This document shows, piece by piece, positions 21,236 through 35,900 of a stretch of 64,000 bases of DNA. Within the stretch, counting starts at the first letter, position 1. The number at the start of each line of letters is the position of its first letter. The stretch is taken from assembly GCA_004352715.1 (NCBI GenBank), contig SCFE01000090.1:1312036-1376035 (forward strand), in the 5' to 3' direction. The notes beneath the pieces are model-generated. The model searched no databases. It was not told the DNA's origin and saw only the letters and a list, made by a program, of their open reading frames with translations. The stretch is from Hofstenia miamia (lineage: Eukaryota > Xenacoelomorpha > Acoela). The translations under genes were made by a program, and so were the position numbers.

Positions 21236-21605
21236 AACAAATGAAACATATATCTCCTTAAACAAAACCAAGTAGGGCTCAGTATATATTCTTTCAGCTG
21301 CTCCTGGTGCAAAAGTTGCTCAATCTATGCAAAGGATACAATTATGCATACTGAAAATTGACAACACCCAACAGAAGCAATGAATTGTACCACCCAGATA
21401 ACAATTTAAGAGATAAGCAACATTGTTTTGTGTTGTTATATGTGTCAAAAACAACATTGTTTTAAAGTTGAAATGGTATCATTTCATTGTTCAAAACAAT
21501 GTTGCTTCAACAACATCACATTAAGTTGCTCTTTGGTTGTTTTTTACGAATGAAACAGCAATATTTTGAGGTCACAACAACATTGTTTTATGTTGTCACA
21601 TGATT
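21236..21605. repeat. 370-bp tandem duplication, unit 2
   Basis: This is the second unit of the pair. I count four single-base differences from unit 1, and all are T in unit 1 and C in unit 2. One of them disrupts the 15-bp hairpin. Confidence 0.95.
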
Positions 21606-22719
21606 GTTTTAGCATTACTTTTATATGCAAAGTAACATTTTATAGTGCTAAGCTGTTCTAACATTGCTGCTTAAACAAACACAAGCCCAATAAAGGGCAG
21701 ACCACTATCTTCGAGATACTGTCAAGCATATTTGAAACAAACATTTGTTAAAGATTTAAATGAATGTCTTGTATATAAATGCATAAGAATCTGCCATATT
21801 TAACAAAAATTCAAAAATTAAGCACAATTTTGAAATAGTACTTACTTAAGTTGTGAAAAATCTTGTAATTGCTTAGTAAACCTTATATATTTAAGAATTT
21901 CAAAATTTAACCTCAACCTCTTAGTTCAGTTAAGAAAGTTAGGGTTAAGAAAGAAGTTAAACATCTTAGCAATACTCAAAATGGTACAAATCTCCTTAAT
22001 ATTTTATTACATGTTGATAATGTAGTTAGTATTAAAGGAATTTCAAAGAAAGATGAACTATTAAAAAATTAAAAATTTTCCATCTAATTATTGAAAAATT
22101 TTAAAGAGAATTAATACTTAATGTCAAGAAATAATTGAGTTTGTATTTCAGTGAATCTACTTTATGCTATTTTACATATATTTTTGATTCTTCAATAATT
22201 ATATTTTGCTTGCTTTGCATTTCTAGGAAATTATTTATCAATGATAACTACAAGAATTTTCAAATAGAATATCATAGTGAGTCAAAAACAATAAGTTACA
22301 CACAATTGCTTGCATACATATACATATATGATTTATAAGTTGAAATGAATTACGAAAAACTTTTATAATGCAAAATATAAATATAATTTCCCTATTCCTT
22401 AAGCATTTTCTTAGAATGAAATGCTGTTCAGCTTTATGAGTAAAATTATTTACTAGAATATTTACGGAAAATATTTCGAATTTATTCTTATGATTTATGT
22501 TACTTGTGCTTGATGATATGTTTCGACAATTTGTAATAGATTAAAGGTGTGTCTTCGGAAACTGAAAACAAAGTTTATAATGTATTTCAGATAAGTCATA
22601 TGTTAATATATTATTAAATTGGATGAAAATTTTGTGTTACAGTAACATAGTATGCATTGTTCTTGTGGATAATGATGTTAATATTTCACTATTCAATCTA
22701 AAATGTTTGCTAGTTTTAG
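21606..22719. other. Upstream region of the spectrin gene, no other gene seen
   Basis: AT-rich. The promoter and any non-coding first exon of the spectrin gene may be here, but no convincing core promoter element can be singled out in such AT-rich sequence. Confidence 0.4.
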
Positions 22720-22731
22720 TGTATCTTCTCA
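22705..22731 (+). promoter_or_regulatory. Splice acceptor 12 nt upstream of the spectrin start codon
   Basis: GCTAGTTTTAG ends at 22,719 and the ATG is at 22,732. The site looks like the gene's other acceptors (TTTTAG or TTTAG). It implies either a non-coding first exon further upstream or a spliced-leader trans-splicing site. The sequence alone cannot decide which. Confidence 0.5.
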
Positions 22732-23945
22732 ATGACTACAGATTTTGTTGTGCGAGAAGGATATACTTCTGAGGACTTATTGGAAGACAATGATATCGAT
22801 TTAGATCCATCTGATGAAAACAGCACAGCACGTTTATTTGAACGTCAACGAATTAAGGCTCTTTCAGGTACCCTATAATCATTTATTTGTTAAGGGATTG
22901 CGGATTTCAGAGTTTTTTCAAAATTTCGGTTTGTGTATGCAATGTTGGTGAAAGTGATAATTTTGGGATTTTTCAATTTTTTTATACGATTGATTTTGCG
23001 TTTGCGATTGATAGCCTTTGGCGGAGGTAACATACACAGATGAATTTTATTAACAAAATTTACTCTTTTTAAATAATCATAATTAAATTAAGGACTGCTT
23101 ACAATATAAAATTTTTTGATTGTGTACGTTTAGATGAGCGTGAAATTGTTCAGAAAAAAACGTTTACTAAATGGGTAAATTCACATTTACAACGCGTTTC
23201 CTCTCGAATTTCGGATTTGTATGTTGATTTACAAGATGGAAGGCAACTTATAAAACTTTTGGAGATATTGTCGCAGGAGAAATTGGTAATTTATAATATG
23301 CTTTTTCAATTATTAATTTTATTATAGGAACGGCCTACTAGGGGAAGAATGCGTATTCATTGTTTAGAAAACGTGGACAAATCTTTGATGTTTTTGCATA
23401 GGAAAAGAGTTCATTTAGAGAACATGGGAGCTCATGATATTGTTGATGGAAATCCACGTTTAACGTTAGGTTTAATATGGACAATTATTTTAAGATTCCA
23501 AATTCAAGATATTACGTTTATTCCTTCTGAAACAGATGAAACACGCTCCGCTAAAGATGCACTTTTGTTGTGGTGTCAGTTAAAAACCTCTGGGTAGTAT
23601 TATTTATAAATACATTTTATAACTTTATTATTTAGCTATCCTGGAGTGAGTGTTCGAAATTTTACTACTAGTTGGCGTGATGGACTTGCATTTAATGCTC
23701 TCATACACAAACATAGACCCGATTTGATTGATATGAATACTCTTGATCGTCACAACCCTGATAGGTGTTTGGACAATGCCTTTAAAACTGCACACAAAAA
23801 ATTAGGGATTCATCCGTTGCTCGATCCTGAAGATGTCAATGTTGAATGCCCTGATGAAAAATCAGTTATAACATATGTTGTCACATTATACCATTTTTTC
23901 TCCAAAATGCGTGAAGAAACTGTTTCTAGCCGTCGTATCGGAAAA
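22732..23945 (+). other. Beta-spectrin exons 1-4: actin-binding domain (CH1-CH2)
   Basis: Residues 1-288. A short acidic leader (about 1-35) is followed by the conserved [11 protein letters not shown] and [21 protein letters not shown]1 covers about 46-152, with [19 protein letters not shown] and [18 protein letters not shown]2 covers about 167-275, with [33 protein letters not shown] and [16 protein letters not shown]. These tandem calponin-homology domains bind F-actin and protein 4.1/adducin complexes in known spectrins. Exon 4 ends in an unusual donor, AAA|GTTTTT, but the join restores the conserved RRIGK context. Confidence 0.97.
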
Positions 23946-26900
23946 GTTTTTAAATTTTAATTATCCTTGCTTTACATTGATTTTAGATAATTAATGCTCG
24001 TTTGAGCATTGATCGTGTAATTCAACAATACACAACATTGGTTTCCGATTTACTTGAGTGGATAGAAAGTAAAGTCAAAGAATTAAATGATCGTACATTT
24101 GCTAATTCTTTACATGGTGTTCAGCAACAACTACTACAGTTTAACGGTTACCGCACAACTGAAAAGCCGCCCAAGTATTAACTGTTGCATAATTTTATTT
24201 TATAATTGTTTAGATTTAACGAAAAGGGTAATGTTGAAGTTCTTTATTTTGAAATTCGCTCTCAGCTTGTTGTGAACAATATGAAACCATTTATGCCTGA
24301 AGAAGGAAAAATGATTGCCGACATTAACCGTGCTTGGGAAAGATTGGAGAAATCTGAACATGGACGTGAAATCGCTTTACGGGAAGAGTTGTTAAGGTAT
24401 TTAAATCAACTATAGTTATTTACTCATGTTATAATATGCTAATAGCACTTGCAACTTACAATAATCATATTTAATTATCACTAAGATAAAAAATACAATT
24501 AAACTACTAAAGTGTAGTATATAGAGTACCGTTATTCGGATATTCCACGTTATATGATAAAAGACCCTACAAAAAATCCTGTTAAACGTATTATAAACTC
24601 ACAAAATCTTATCAAAGCTAGAATCGTGAAGTTGATGTGTGCTATGAACAATCTTTTTATTAAACCAAACGGTATCACTGTTATATTATAAATATTTCCA
24701 AACAATCTATTTTCTGTTCTTATTTGTGGAAACCATCAAAACAGATTATCACTTCGATATATTTTTCATATTGAATTATATTTTGGGTTAGCGAAATTTT
24801 AACAACAGTTAATTCTTGGCTAACAAACAGTTCGTGCTTGCTAACAGTTCAAAATTTGGAAGACGATGTTTTGAAATTTTCGAAATTTATTTTGTATTTT
24901 CCAAACGTCTTTTACAACCCTTGAAATTTGTTTTGAAGAAGACATGCATTGCCATAGAATTTGGTCTTGAGCAAATATGAGTTATCTGAATTCTATAAAC
25001 AATTCATGTAAATCGCAAATCAAAGTACACAATAGTGTGCAAGCATTCACTCTTAGTTACGGAATTTAAAATTCGAAATTCAAAATTTTTTCGTGCCACC
25101 CTTGTTGATGAATGGCATGTTAGCAATGCCATGTAATAACATGAAATGCATATTTTATTCGAAATTATAATTTCTTTATTTTGTTTATGTTTAGCAACAA
25201 AGTTATTCTCACTTGATATTCATTGCGATATGGTTCCGTACAATCAATATAAATTACACATTAGTTACGTAGTTTCGATGTAAGCTGTATGAATTTATCC
25301 AATCATATGCATGAAATACTTGCTATTGTAAGTTTAATAGTATTAATGCTCAAAATTTCGATTCCTAAAATCATGTAATTATCGGCGGTGATTAAATTAG
25401 GCAGGGCCAACTTCAGTACAGTCAGTATTAATGATGCGTCAAGCTTAAGAATTTTTTTCAAAACAAATGACCCTAATTATTCGCCAACAAGAAATTACAG
25501 GACATTAACTGCAATCGCACATTACTTCGAATTATTTAGTGTATGTGCCATTCGTTATTGATAATGCTACATCCTGAAATATAATTTTAAGGTTTTTATC
25601 TAATATAACGTAAAACCAATACTGCTGCAATCAAAACAGTAACTCCACAAAGTATAAAGAAGGGTTACAGTGTTTTGAGTAATGATTTCAAATGCAAATT
25701 TTAGATGCTGCTTTGTACTACAGCTTTAGGGGTTTATAAGTATAAATTGGATTTGTTATAAGTATTATACTTAGTCATACAACATGTATGTGAAAAAAAA
25801 TTTGAATTACTGTGACAGCAAAATGACAAAGAAAGCTGAAAATTATTTCTGCAAATTTCTTCTGATAATGTGCGAATTAGAATTTCTATAATTTTTTTTA
25901 AATTTTGTGAGTAGATAAAAAGTAAGAATTACCTAAGTTCTGTATTAAAAAAATACCCGCCGTTAAATCAACAGGGCCATATTATTCAACATTCGTTTTG
26001 TCAATCGTTGTTTTTCTCGTTCTGGCGCTGGTGTCGGGCGTTTAATCAAAGCTTTTGTGATAGTTTATCACAAAGATATGCAATTAACTATCTAGAATGG
26101 CTTTTTAGGGCATACACTGCGTTAATTGAACATTTAGTTAACATGTGCAAAAATTGAACAAAACTTTAGTATATTGTTTTTAACCCGCATTTGTTTGATC
26201 AAAATTACATAAATTGTGGTTCAATGAGGACACTTTTGTCTAACAGCTTTAAGACTAGAAACAAAAGTTATACCTCTTGACAGCAAAACTTATACATTTG
26301 AGGGTAAAGAAAAACAAATGTTATTCGGAGTTACATCTATAACTTTAGTGAAAAGATTGATGTACCAAACTGAAAATAAGATAATTATGAAATTAATACG
26401 CATACTAACAAGGACCAAATTCTATGACGTGATGTACCTTCCTACACGAAATATTTAAATAAATGCCAATACATTGTGCGACATAAACTAGGAACAGCTA
26501 AAAAAATAAGATAGTAGCTAATTTTGTTTATTTGGATTGATATATTTGTTGGAATGCGTAGCAAATTCTGCTTGTTTTGTCAGAGTAAAACAAATTGCGG
26601 GTCAATTACATCATAGAGAGTACTGTGTAAAAATGTCCAAAATTGGCGATTTTGAGTGACGCCAAGAAATAGGAACCAACTGAAAAACTATTTTCGCAAA
26701 TTCAATACAATTTTAATGGGAAGTCATGCAACAATGTGCTCGAGTACAAAGAAAAATGTGATCCTGCTTTGCTATTGCCTACTGAAAGATGTTTTCCCAC
26801 ACTTTAATAAATATGGGTTTAACTTATATTGATTACCCTTTTTTATAAATAAACCGTGATATCCATAGATGTTGCATGGGATTGATGCCGAGAGACCTTT

Positions 26901-29900
26901 ATGACTTAGTCAAGAACTTGAGTGTCATGCCCGTCAGAAAATTCTTAATTGTCAATCCAGAATATGCTGGGGTGTCGTCCGACTGGAAAGTTTTTCACAA
27001 ACATCACAATTTCTATATAAACAATTAATTGAGAATTAAAAAAATTTCCTAAATGAAATTGATGAAAAACTCACCACCAAGAAAAGCTTAGAGTGGGCGA
27101 GTAGCATTTTGCTGTGCAAATATGAAACAGGATTTGATATCAGTTTGGCTCTTAAATGAAAGAAAAATGGAAATTAGATTGGACAGACGGTACACAATAC
27201 TACTAGCATAAACTTCAAAACCAAAAACTTAAGAAATTCTATAGGCTAGCAAATGGTTTTGTTTGTCAACATTTTGCAGTAGCCGCAACAACACTATGAC
27301 TTCCAAATGATACAATCATGTTAGTCATACATGAAATGTCAGCAGTAAAATTAGTTCCAGTTATTATGCAATGATAATTTTTTGCAGATCAATGCCTTGG
27401 CGCATTCAATTTTGGTAAATTTATTTCTTGAAGGGCATGGCATTCAAGTACTTTACAGGCTTCAAGGTCTCCCGAATTCAGTCCAATGCAAAATCTATAT
27501 TATATTGCGTAAAAAAGTCCAAATTTGGAAAGCTTTGACACTGTTCTTTACAAGTATAACTATAACAGACATTACTATTTCATAGAATATTTATTATAAT
27601 CTCCAGTACGTCTTGTCCCCAATCCACTTTTCTGTGAAATTTCGGGATGTGGTAAAAGGCTATATCTTGTAGACGCTGCAATGCTGCATGTATTTACTAA
27701 TTAATACTTTCACAAGATCCAAAATATACAAACAACGAAGATGTAACTTTCTATTATGAATGTTATCAGCAAATGAAATAATGTTTTTATTTGCAGATAT
27801 ATCATTACTGTCGCCTTTCTCAAAAGTCAATCTGCTTAGACAAGTACATTTGAAATGAAAACAGGGTAACTAGATATGTTGTAGTAGTTTGCGACAATTT
27901 CGACCTCTCTGAATCGCAATAGGTTATTTGCATTACATTCTATATATATGAAATATTTTATAAAACTATGTTGCACAAAACAATGTTATTTATATACAAG
28001 TAAAGTCATGAATTTTCATTTTGAAATTTTTTGCTCAATTTCAGTTCACGTCAATTTAAAAAAAGCACGTTTGTTCTTTTGAACAAATGCGGGTTAAGTA
28101 TAAACACCATTTTTCGAATTCTGCTTTAATTACCGGCGTTTATTTGTTTGCTTTAGAATTGCTTCATTATCAATTGAGTAAATAGCATATGTATTTGTTG
28201 AGCTATTTGCTAAAGCCATTTATTGCGTTTTAAAATTTAGTTTGCATTTGTTTTCAAAATATTAATAAATTTCACATTTTTGGTATTTGAGTAACAGCAC
28301 ACTTTTACATTTCTTATTTAATCGATTGTTTGCATATATTCAAGAAATTGATCTTTTTGTGCTTTAACCTATCCATGCTTGAAACTTCCTACTTTTTTAA
28401 CATTGAGTGTTTGAGTCATCAATTTTTCCATTTTGATTCAAATAAATTTCAGCATATATTTAGATACTGGTATTTGAGTTTCTCAACATCCTAAGTTTTT
28501 TTATTTTTTAAAGCTATAAACGTCTAACGAATCGTACAATGTTTTATATGCTTTATATCCTGTTATGGTTGCTTCAACAGTCTGAATGTTCAGAACGACA
28601 AGCATGATTCTAAATCAACTGGATCAATTCTTAAATCTTAATGATCTAGATATAATTGAATCCCAGCAAATTTTGCTAACTCGAATAGTAATAACTACTA
28701 CATTTTTAACTATTTGTTGTGCATTGAGCTAACTAGAAAAACTTTAGTTTAAGCATGACTATTATTCGATATTTACCACATTCTGTATAAATGGTTTATA
28801 GCATTTCAAATGTATACCATGAAAAAGTTTGTACGTTATTACTAATAAACCATTGTATGTCTTAAGTATTTAGATGTATGCATTGTTAGTTTAATTTTTA
28901 AGTGTTATTTTATAGACAAGAACGTCTTGAACATCTTGCTGCTCGTTTTAATGGAAAAGCCGCACGAAGAGAAACCTGGTTAACTGAAAACAAAAACATG
29001 GTGTCACAGGAAAATTTTGGGTTCGATCTTTCATCTGTTGAAGCTTCTAAAAAGAAGCATGATGCTTTTGAAACTGATGTCGCTGCATATAAAGATAGAG
29101 TTGAAATAATTCGTCACGTTGCCAATGATCTTGAACGGGAAAACTACCATGACTACAAAAGAATCAATTCTAGGTACTTATTTATTTCACATTTTTGTCG
29201 TAGCTTTCGTTTAGACGAGATAAAGTTGATCAACTCTGGGCTGAACTCCAGGCTATGCTGGAGGCTAGGCGTGAAAGATTAGAATGCACATTGGGTTTGC
29301 ATAGAGTTTTCCGCGAAATGATCATATGTCGGGAAGAAATGAAAGACCTTAAAGTAAATGTTAATTTTAAAAAACAAGTTTTTTCATTTAACATTTTAAA
29401 AGTTCAAAATCCTTTGGTATTATTGTAACAAGATTTTTTTTTAAATTTACGGCATTTTCTATTTTGACGTTTTCGTTTGAATTTTTTTCTAAATAGTTTA
29501 TCCTACATGTTTAGGTTTATTTATTATCTGAAGAATATGGCAAACACTTGATGGGTGTTGAAGACCTTCTACAAAAACATGCACTATTAGAAGCCTCAGT
29601 AGCTGCTCAAAATGAGCGCGTAAAAGCTGTTAATGAGAAGATTGATGAATATTGTCGTCGATCATTAGAGCAAGGTGTTTATTAGTTAATCGATATCACA
29701 TATAATCCATATTCTTAAAATATTTGACGACAGACAAACAGTTAATTTTGGTACCTGTCTTCAAATTAGTTTTTCATTCGTATGTTATTCATTGCTATAT
29801 ACAATATTACGTAATCTTTCGTTATTTCCTTCTTGTCCCTGTGAACTCACATTCGAATTCTCTTGATTACTCAGCGCACTATCAATTATCAGTCGTTTGT

Positions 29901-32900
29901 TAAAGTTCCATATCTCCCTTTTATTATGCACTGCATTCAATTTCTCAGATCTATATTATACAAACAAATCCCACTTGCGTATTAAAACTTAATTTACAGA
30001 AGGTGTTTTCTATAAATAATTTTGCTCAACGTTTTTCGCGATTTTTGACAAATCTATAGTATTAAGTCATATAATTTATGAGAAAATCTGTTGTCAAATT
30101 TGAATGTTACTGATGTATACGCATTAGTAAGTGGAACTCCGCTATGTTATATTAAATATGACGTAAGTTTTGCCTGGCAATCTGTATACATACATAAATA
30201 TTAAGTCATATAATTTATGAGAAAATCTGTTGTCAAATTTGAATGTTACTGATGTATACGCATTAGTAAGTTGAACTCCGCTATGTTATATTAAATATGA
30301 CGTAAGTTTTGCCTGGCAATCTGTATACATACATAATAAATTTTTACGCATATAATTATTGTCAGTGTATCTTGAGCCAAAAAATCATGTCAATAATTTT
30401 TATCTGCAACTGATTATTATTATATTGCCATACCATTGTGGTAACCATAATGGCATGGTACAAAAAATATAATTGCCATTATTGATGCCAACTTTTAATG
30501 TCTCGTCATAAGGTTAAATCTTTAAATACATTATTACATAGTTATACAGAATTTATATCGGTTTCAAACTATTTGAGTTTATCTGAAATTTGCAAATCTT
30601 ATCTGATTCAGAAAAACGTTTTGATAAGAAAACAATTTTTCAATTGTTTTAAAACTTTATTTTGCAGCTTAAATACATTGCCAATTAATACTAATGAAGC
30701 TGTAACCGATTTTTATGAATGTGTGTTGTTTAGGAAAGTAAACATTAAGTGATTAATATAGAAATTTGTTTCTCAATGTTTCTAAAGGCCATACCATGAA
30801 CGCAGATCGGTACCTTGACATAATGAATGGCAAAAATGGTCCCGTTTAGGCAAATTAGCAGTACTACGACCATTGCCAGTTGTGGTTTTCAAACTCGAGT
30901 CGAGTATAAACATTAGTTGATTTTGATCAATGTAGCGTAACTCCAATACTCAAACTCGACTAGAGGTTATCAAAATATTCATCGCTTGTTAAGATTAATA
31001 TAATTTCGAGTATCGAGTTTTATTCATGCTTGCAAAGGATTGATTGTTTTATTGATTCTTGCACTTTAATTAATGTTTACCTAAATATTACCAATTATTT
31101 TTTAAAATGTTACCTGCCATAAATGTATTTTACTTATATACATTTAGTGCCATTTATTCTCCCTATTTTATCTTATGGATATTTTCGCCATAGTTTATTG
31201 AGGACATATAAAAATTGGCATTGGCCACCTCTTCTCTACAAGATGGAAATTTATAAACAAGAACTGCGTTTTATCATTGTAGTTATTGAGAGGTATTTTG
31301 CGTCATTGAAAAATTATTTGTAGTAATTATGTACTAAATCGATTTAATTTTATCCTTTTTGTAATAAAATTGCATCTAAACAAATTTTGAAGTTATTTTA
31401 ATCCTTTGTTTCGATGTTGGTTTTAATTTAGGCTATTTACCATGTGAAGAGTCGATCATCGATGAAAAGAAAGTTGATTTACAGACAGCCTTGGATGAGT
31501 TGTTCTTCTTAGCATCAACTCGTCGTGATAAATTGCAGGAGTCTAAAAAACTTTGGCAGTTCTTTTGGGATGTTTCCGATGAAGAGAGTTGGATTAAGGA
31601 AAAGGCACAAATTATTAATACTACAGACATTGGCAAAGATCTTACCACTGTTCAGCTTTTAGTCAATAAACATAAAGTTTGTTTTACTTTATTATTTAAA
31701 ATTTTGGGATATTTATTTTAATTTCATTCCGGCACTAGTCATGTATCTTAGGCTCTTCAAGATGATATAATCAGTCATAAAACTCAGCTTGATGAAATGA
31801 TCAAAACCGGTCAAGATTTAATTGATCAACAACATTTTGGCGCACCAAAAATTCAAGCGCGTATCGACGAAATTAATGCAATGTGGCTCAAATTGAAGGA
31901 ATTAGGCGAGTTGAGAAAGAAGCGTTTAGATGAAGCAATCGACTTATATCAATTTTTCGCTGACTGTGATGACTGCAATGCGTGTATGATGGATTACATG
32001 CGATTGCTGCAAAGTAATGATTGTGGATTTGATGAATCCAGTTGTGAAGCTCTATGCAACAAGCAAGAGTAATTTTTGGTTTTTGCGAACTAATTTTTCG
32101 GCATTATTAGTTTTCGCATTTGAAATTTCAAATGCCTAATTGATTAATATAAATAGTTGTTTTAATAAACATTGTTTACGAACTTCTGCTTCTAGTCAAT
32201 TGATGAAAGAGATCCGCGATTTCCGCGATCAAATTGAACAACTAAAAGGAAGTGCTCGTAATTTGGGTGAACAAGAACGCAACTCAGTTGAAGTTCTAGA
32301 GAAATTGAGCGTGTATGTATCATTCACAGAGCAACTTGCATTTTTAAAAAATACTTTTAGAATTGAAAAGCGTTATCAGGAACTGTTGGCTTTGGCTGAA
32401 GAAAGGACCCGCAAATTGGATCAAACTAAGAAGCTCTATGATGTTTATAATGAATCTGATCTCGTTGAATCTTGGCTGGATTCAAAGGTAAAATTACATG
32501 ATTTTAAATGTGTTTTGTCTCTAAACACATTTTTGTTTAGAAAAATTTCTTGGATTCATTGGTTATTAATGACCCTGAAGATGTGGATGAAATAGAAATT
32601 TTGAAGCATCGTTATGATCATTTTGAAGTGGAATACCTTAGCAATGATGCTAAAGTTAATAATATTAATGAAATTGCAGATGGTCTCTCTAAACATCCTA
32701 ATTATGAAGACATTGATAAGCGACGAAATGACTTGAATGATAGATGGAAGCACATTAAAGTGTTGATGTACAATAAAAGGACAATTATCTACAGAGCATA
32801 TGAGACTAAACAATACGTTATTGAATGCACAGAAACCATATCATGGATTAAGGAAAAATGCAAACTAATTCAAGATACTGAAGCTTTGGGTAAGATGATA

Positions 32901-35900
32901 TTAAATAAATTGTCAGGATCAATTTAATTATGGTAGTCCTTCATTCTAAATTGTTTTTAGTTAACCTCTGCTTTTCTTAATACAATTTAATAATTATTTT
33001 TGTTTGTCATCGGCCTAATTGTTAAGTTTTAAAAATTATATCTGCATTAAAGCATTAGTGTATTTCTAAGTATTCAACGAAAGCATTTTACACAAATGTG
33101 AAAATGATTTTATTTCGTTAATTCCTCGTTTTTACAGGTTATTTTATATTTACAATTTTAAATTTTGTATTAGGTAATGATTTGACCGCTGTTATCGCTT
33201 TGCAACGGCGTCTTGCCGGAATGGAACGTGATTTGACGGCAATTCAAGCTAAGATAGATACTTTGCAAGATGAAGCCGATCAATTAGCTGTGGATCATCC
33301 GGAAGAGGCTGAAGAAATCCGTGATCAATTCAGAAGAATCTCGGATAGTTGGGTGGAATTACGTCAAGTGCTGAAAGAGAGGGACGAAGCGCTGGGTGAA
33401 TCAGGCAATTTACAAAGATTTCTTAGAGATGTCGACGACTTTCAGAAATGGTATGATATTTACCTAATGTTGTTGAAGCACTTAGCTCTATTCAATTTTT
33501 ATAGAAATAGCTACGATTCTTTTAGGCTTATTGCTAAGCAAATGGAAGTTGCAGTCGATGAATTTCCTGAATCACTTGAAGAAACTAGAAACCAGCTTGA
33601 TCAACACAGTGCGATTAAAGTTGAAATTGACAATTACGCGCCAGATTATAACAAAATGCGTGAAACTGGTTCCAAGGTCTGTGAAGGACAAACCGATCAG
33701 CAATACATATTTTTCAAGCAACGTCTTGAAGCTGTTGATCAAGGTAGTTTTAATTTGAGTTTTAAGTTGATAGTTGAATTTTAGTAAAAATATTCGATGT
33801 AAATTGTTTTTCTGTTGAAATTTAAAGGTTCTCTACGTTAACGTTTGAAACATTTTTTCATCGATTTATGAAATTACAAATGATTCTGTGTAGGTTGGAA
33901 TGACTTGTTGAAAATGTGGGATCAGCGAGAGAAATTTTTGCATGATGTTGAAGGCTACCTTCAATTTGAAAAAGATGGCAGGAGTCTTGAAATGTCTTTG
34001 AGTAAACAAGACAACTTTTTGGCTAAGGCGGAGAAACCGGTATATTACATATTATTATCTATTGATTTGATCTTGAATTATTCTTAGACTAATATTGACC
34101 AGTGTCGCAGCATCATGAAAAAGTATGAGGAGCAACTAAAGGCTTGTGATATCAATGAAGAGAAATTGAAAACTTTGGAATGTTTAGCTGAGAATGTAAC
34201 TGAGAATGGCAATCGTTATAAACCCAAAATTGATGAAAAGCGTGAGGAATTGGAAAATCGTACTAAAGGCAATCGGGAAGTAATCGAAAATGATTTGGAA
34301 AAGCTTCGCAATTCTTTGAAGTATTTCAACTTTAAAGAAGAAATGCTCGATGTAAATTTTTTTATGAGACTGAGTTTTTGAAACTGTTTAGATGAAATAT
34401 TTCATTGAGGACAAAAATCTCATTGCAGAGGATCCTATTAACGATACTCAGAATCTACGTGGGAAATGGCTCAAACATCAAGCTTTTGAAGCTGAAGTTG
34501 GTGCCAATAAACCACGATTGGATGAACTCAAAGAGGTAAATCTCTAACATAAAAATATGTTAGCAAAGTACATAGTAACAAAAGAACCGTTTGTCAATAA
34601 CTTCAACTACATTAATTACTGATTTAATTGTGAAAAAATTTTCGATGTGAATATTTATTGGAAAAATTTAGCTTAATGTGCCATATGTCGCGAAAAATAT
34701 TCAAAGCCATTTGTATAAATAATTTCAGCGGTTATGTTGTGTATATTGACTTTATTTGTATTGTTTATCAAATAACTTAATATTTCTTAAACGAGTGACA
34801 GACTTTCTTCATTGCGTAGTTATATTTGTTTATTTGACAGGCTACTATTAAATATAATTTATTGGTATACTTCGACCAAATAACTTAATTCTTTAAAACA
34901 CTAAATCAATTGGAGCATTATTCTGTTGATGCATAACTCTGCTGTTTTGTGCTAAACATCAAGGATGACATGATTCAAACACTATTTAATAAAACTTTGA
35001 ATATGTATCGAAAAAGTTGTTTATAAAAGAAAGATTTCTTGGATATATTATACTTGCTTTAATTTCCCATAGTCAGTTGTTTGTTCTGATATTTTTATCA
35101 GAATTTCACCTTTTTTGTTTAAAATTATTAACTGTAAGCATATGCGAGTATATGCACCTACCGAAAATTTTGTAAGAAGAGGCACAAAAAATACTTAATG
35201 TAGTTATAGCTCTTTGGGAAAAATCACCTATTATTACATTTAAAGAAATTATTTAATTACAATATGTAATCAAGATGGGTACCAAATCTTGATATAACAT
35301 TGTCAGGAAAGCGGATCAACCCGCACCAACCCACGTGTCAGGTCAAAATAAACGGGGTCATTTGTGGTCGTTAGGGTGGAAGATGGCTGACAGATTTAAG
35401 GAAAAATTTATAAATTCATACATTATTGCATTTTTATAGATTTTTTGGGTTTGTGTTGTTTTTAGTGATACTTTTGTTAAAACATTTTTGTGCATATACT
35501 GGTAATGTTTTTTGATGAGTCGGTTCATGGATCGGTTTTATTTGCGGCATTGTCAGACGGGTCGGGTGGCTAGTCAAAAACGTTGAGCTGTTTCACATCC
35601 TGATCCCTGGCACACAATGCGTAGTCATTGTATTTCTCAGCCAATTTATTCACCGTAACGTGCTAAATTGACTGCTCAACACTTGTAAAGTACAAGAAGA
35701 ACCAACAGTGTTAAAAATACACCTTTTTTGAGATTCATTACCAGTCAGGAATGATATTATGTAAGCCAATCTTTTTTAAACACCCTTTTTGATTGTTCAC
35801 TATCAGCTGCAAAATTTCTGGATTATTTTTCTTGATATTAAAGCTCTTTATTAAACAGGATTAATTTAACTGCATTCGCATTTATCAATTGTTAAAATCT

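Larger units (their letters stand above)
23987..29674 (+). other. Beta-spectrin exons 5-9: spectrin repeats 1-3
   Basis: Residues about 289-598. Repeat 1 includes [20 protein letters not shown] and the partial-repeat signature [10 protein letters not shown]. The next exons give [20 protein letters not shown] with [11 protein letters not shown] (repeat 2) and [20 protein letters not shown] (repeat 3). Each repeat is a triple-helical coiled coil of about 106 residues, and repeats 1-2 extend the actin/dimer-nucleation region in characterised spectrins. A 4.5-kb intron separates exons 6 and 7; the other introns here are 39-161 bp. Confidence 0.95.

Noticed and set aside
20866-21605. CRISPR-like or satellite array
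   Set aside because: Only two long units are present, and there are no short repeats with unique spacers. The genome is that of an animal.
33182-33784. A single 200-codon spectrin exon
   Set aside because: The frame happens to be open through a 75-bp GT-AG intron (33,451-33,525). Splicing restores the conserved Trp and repeat spacing, and reading through would insert unrelated residues.
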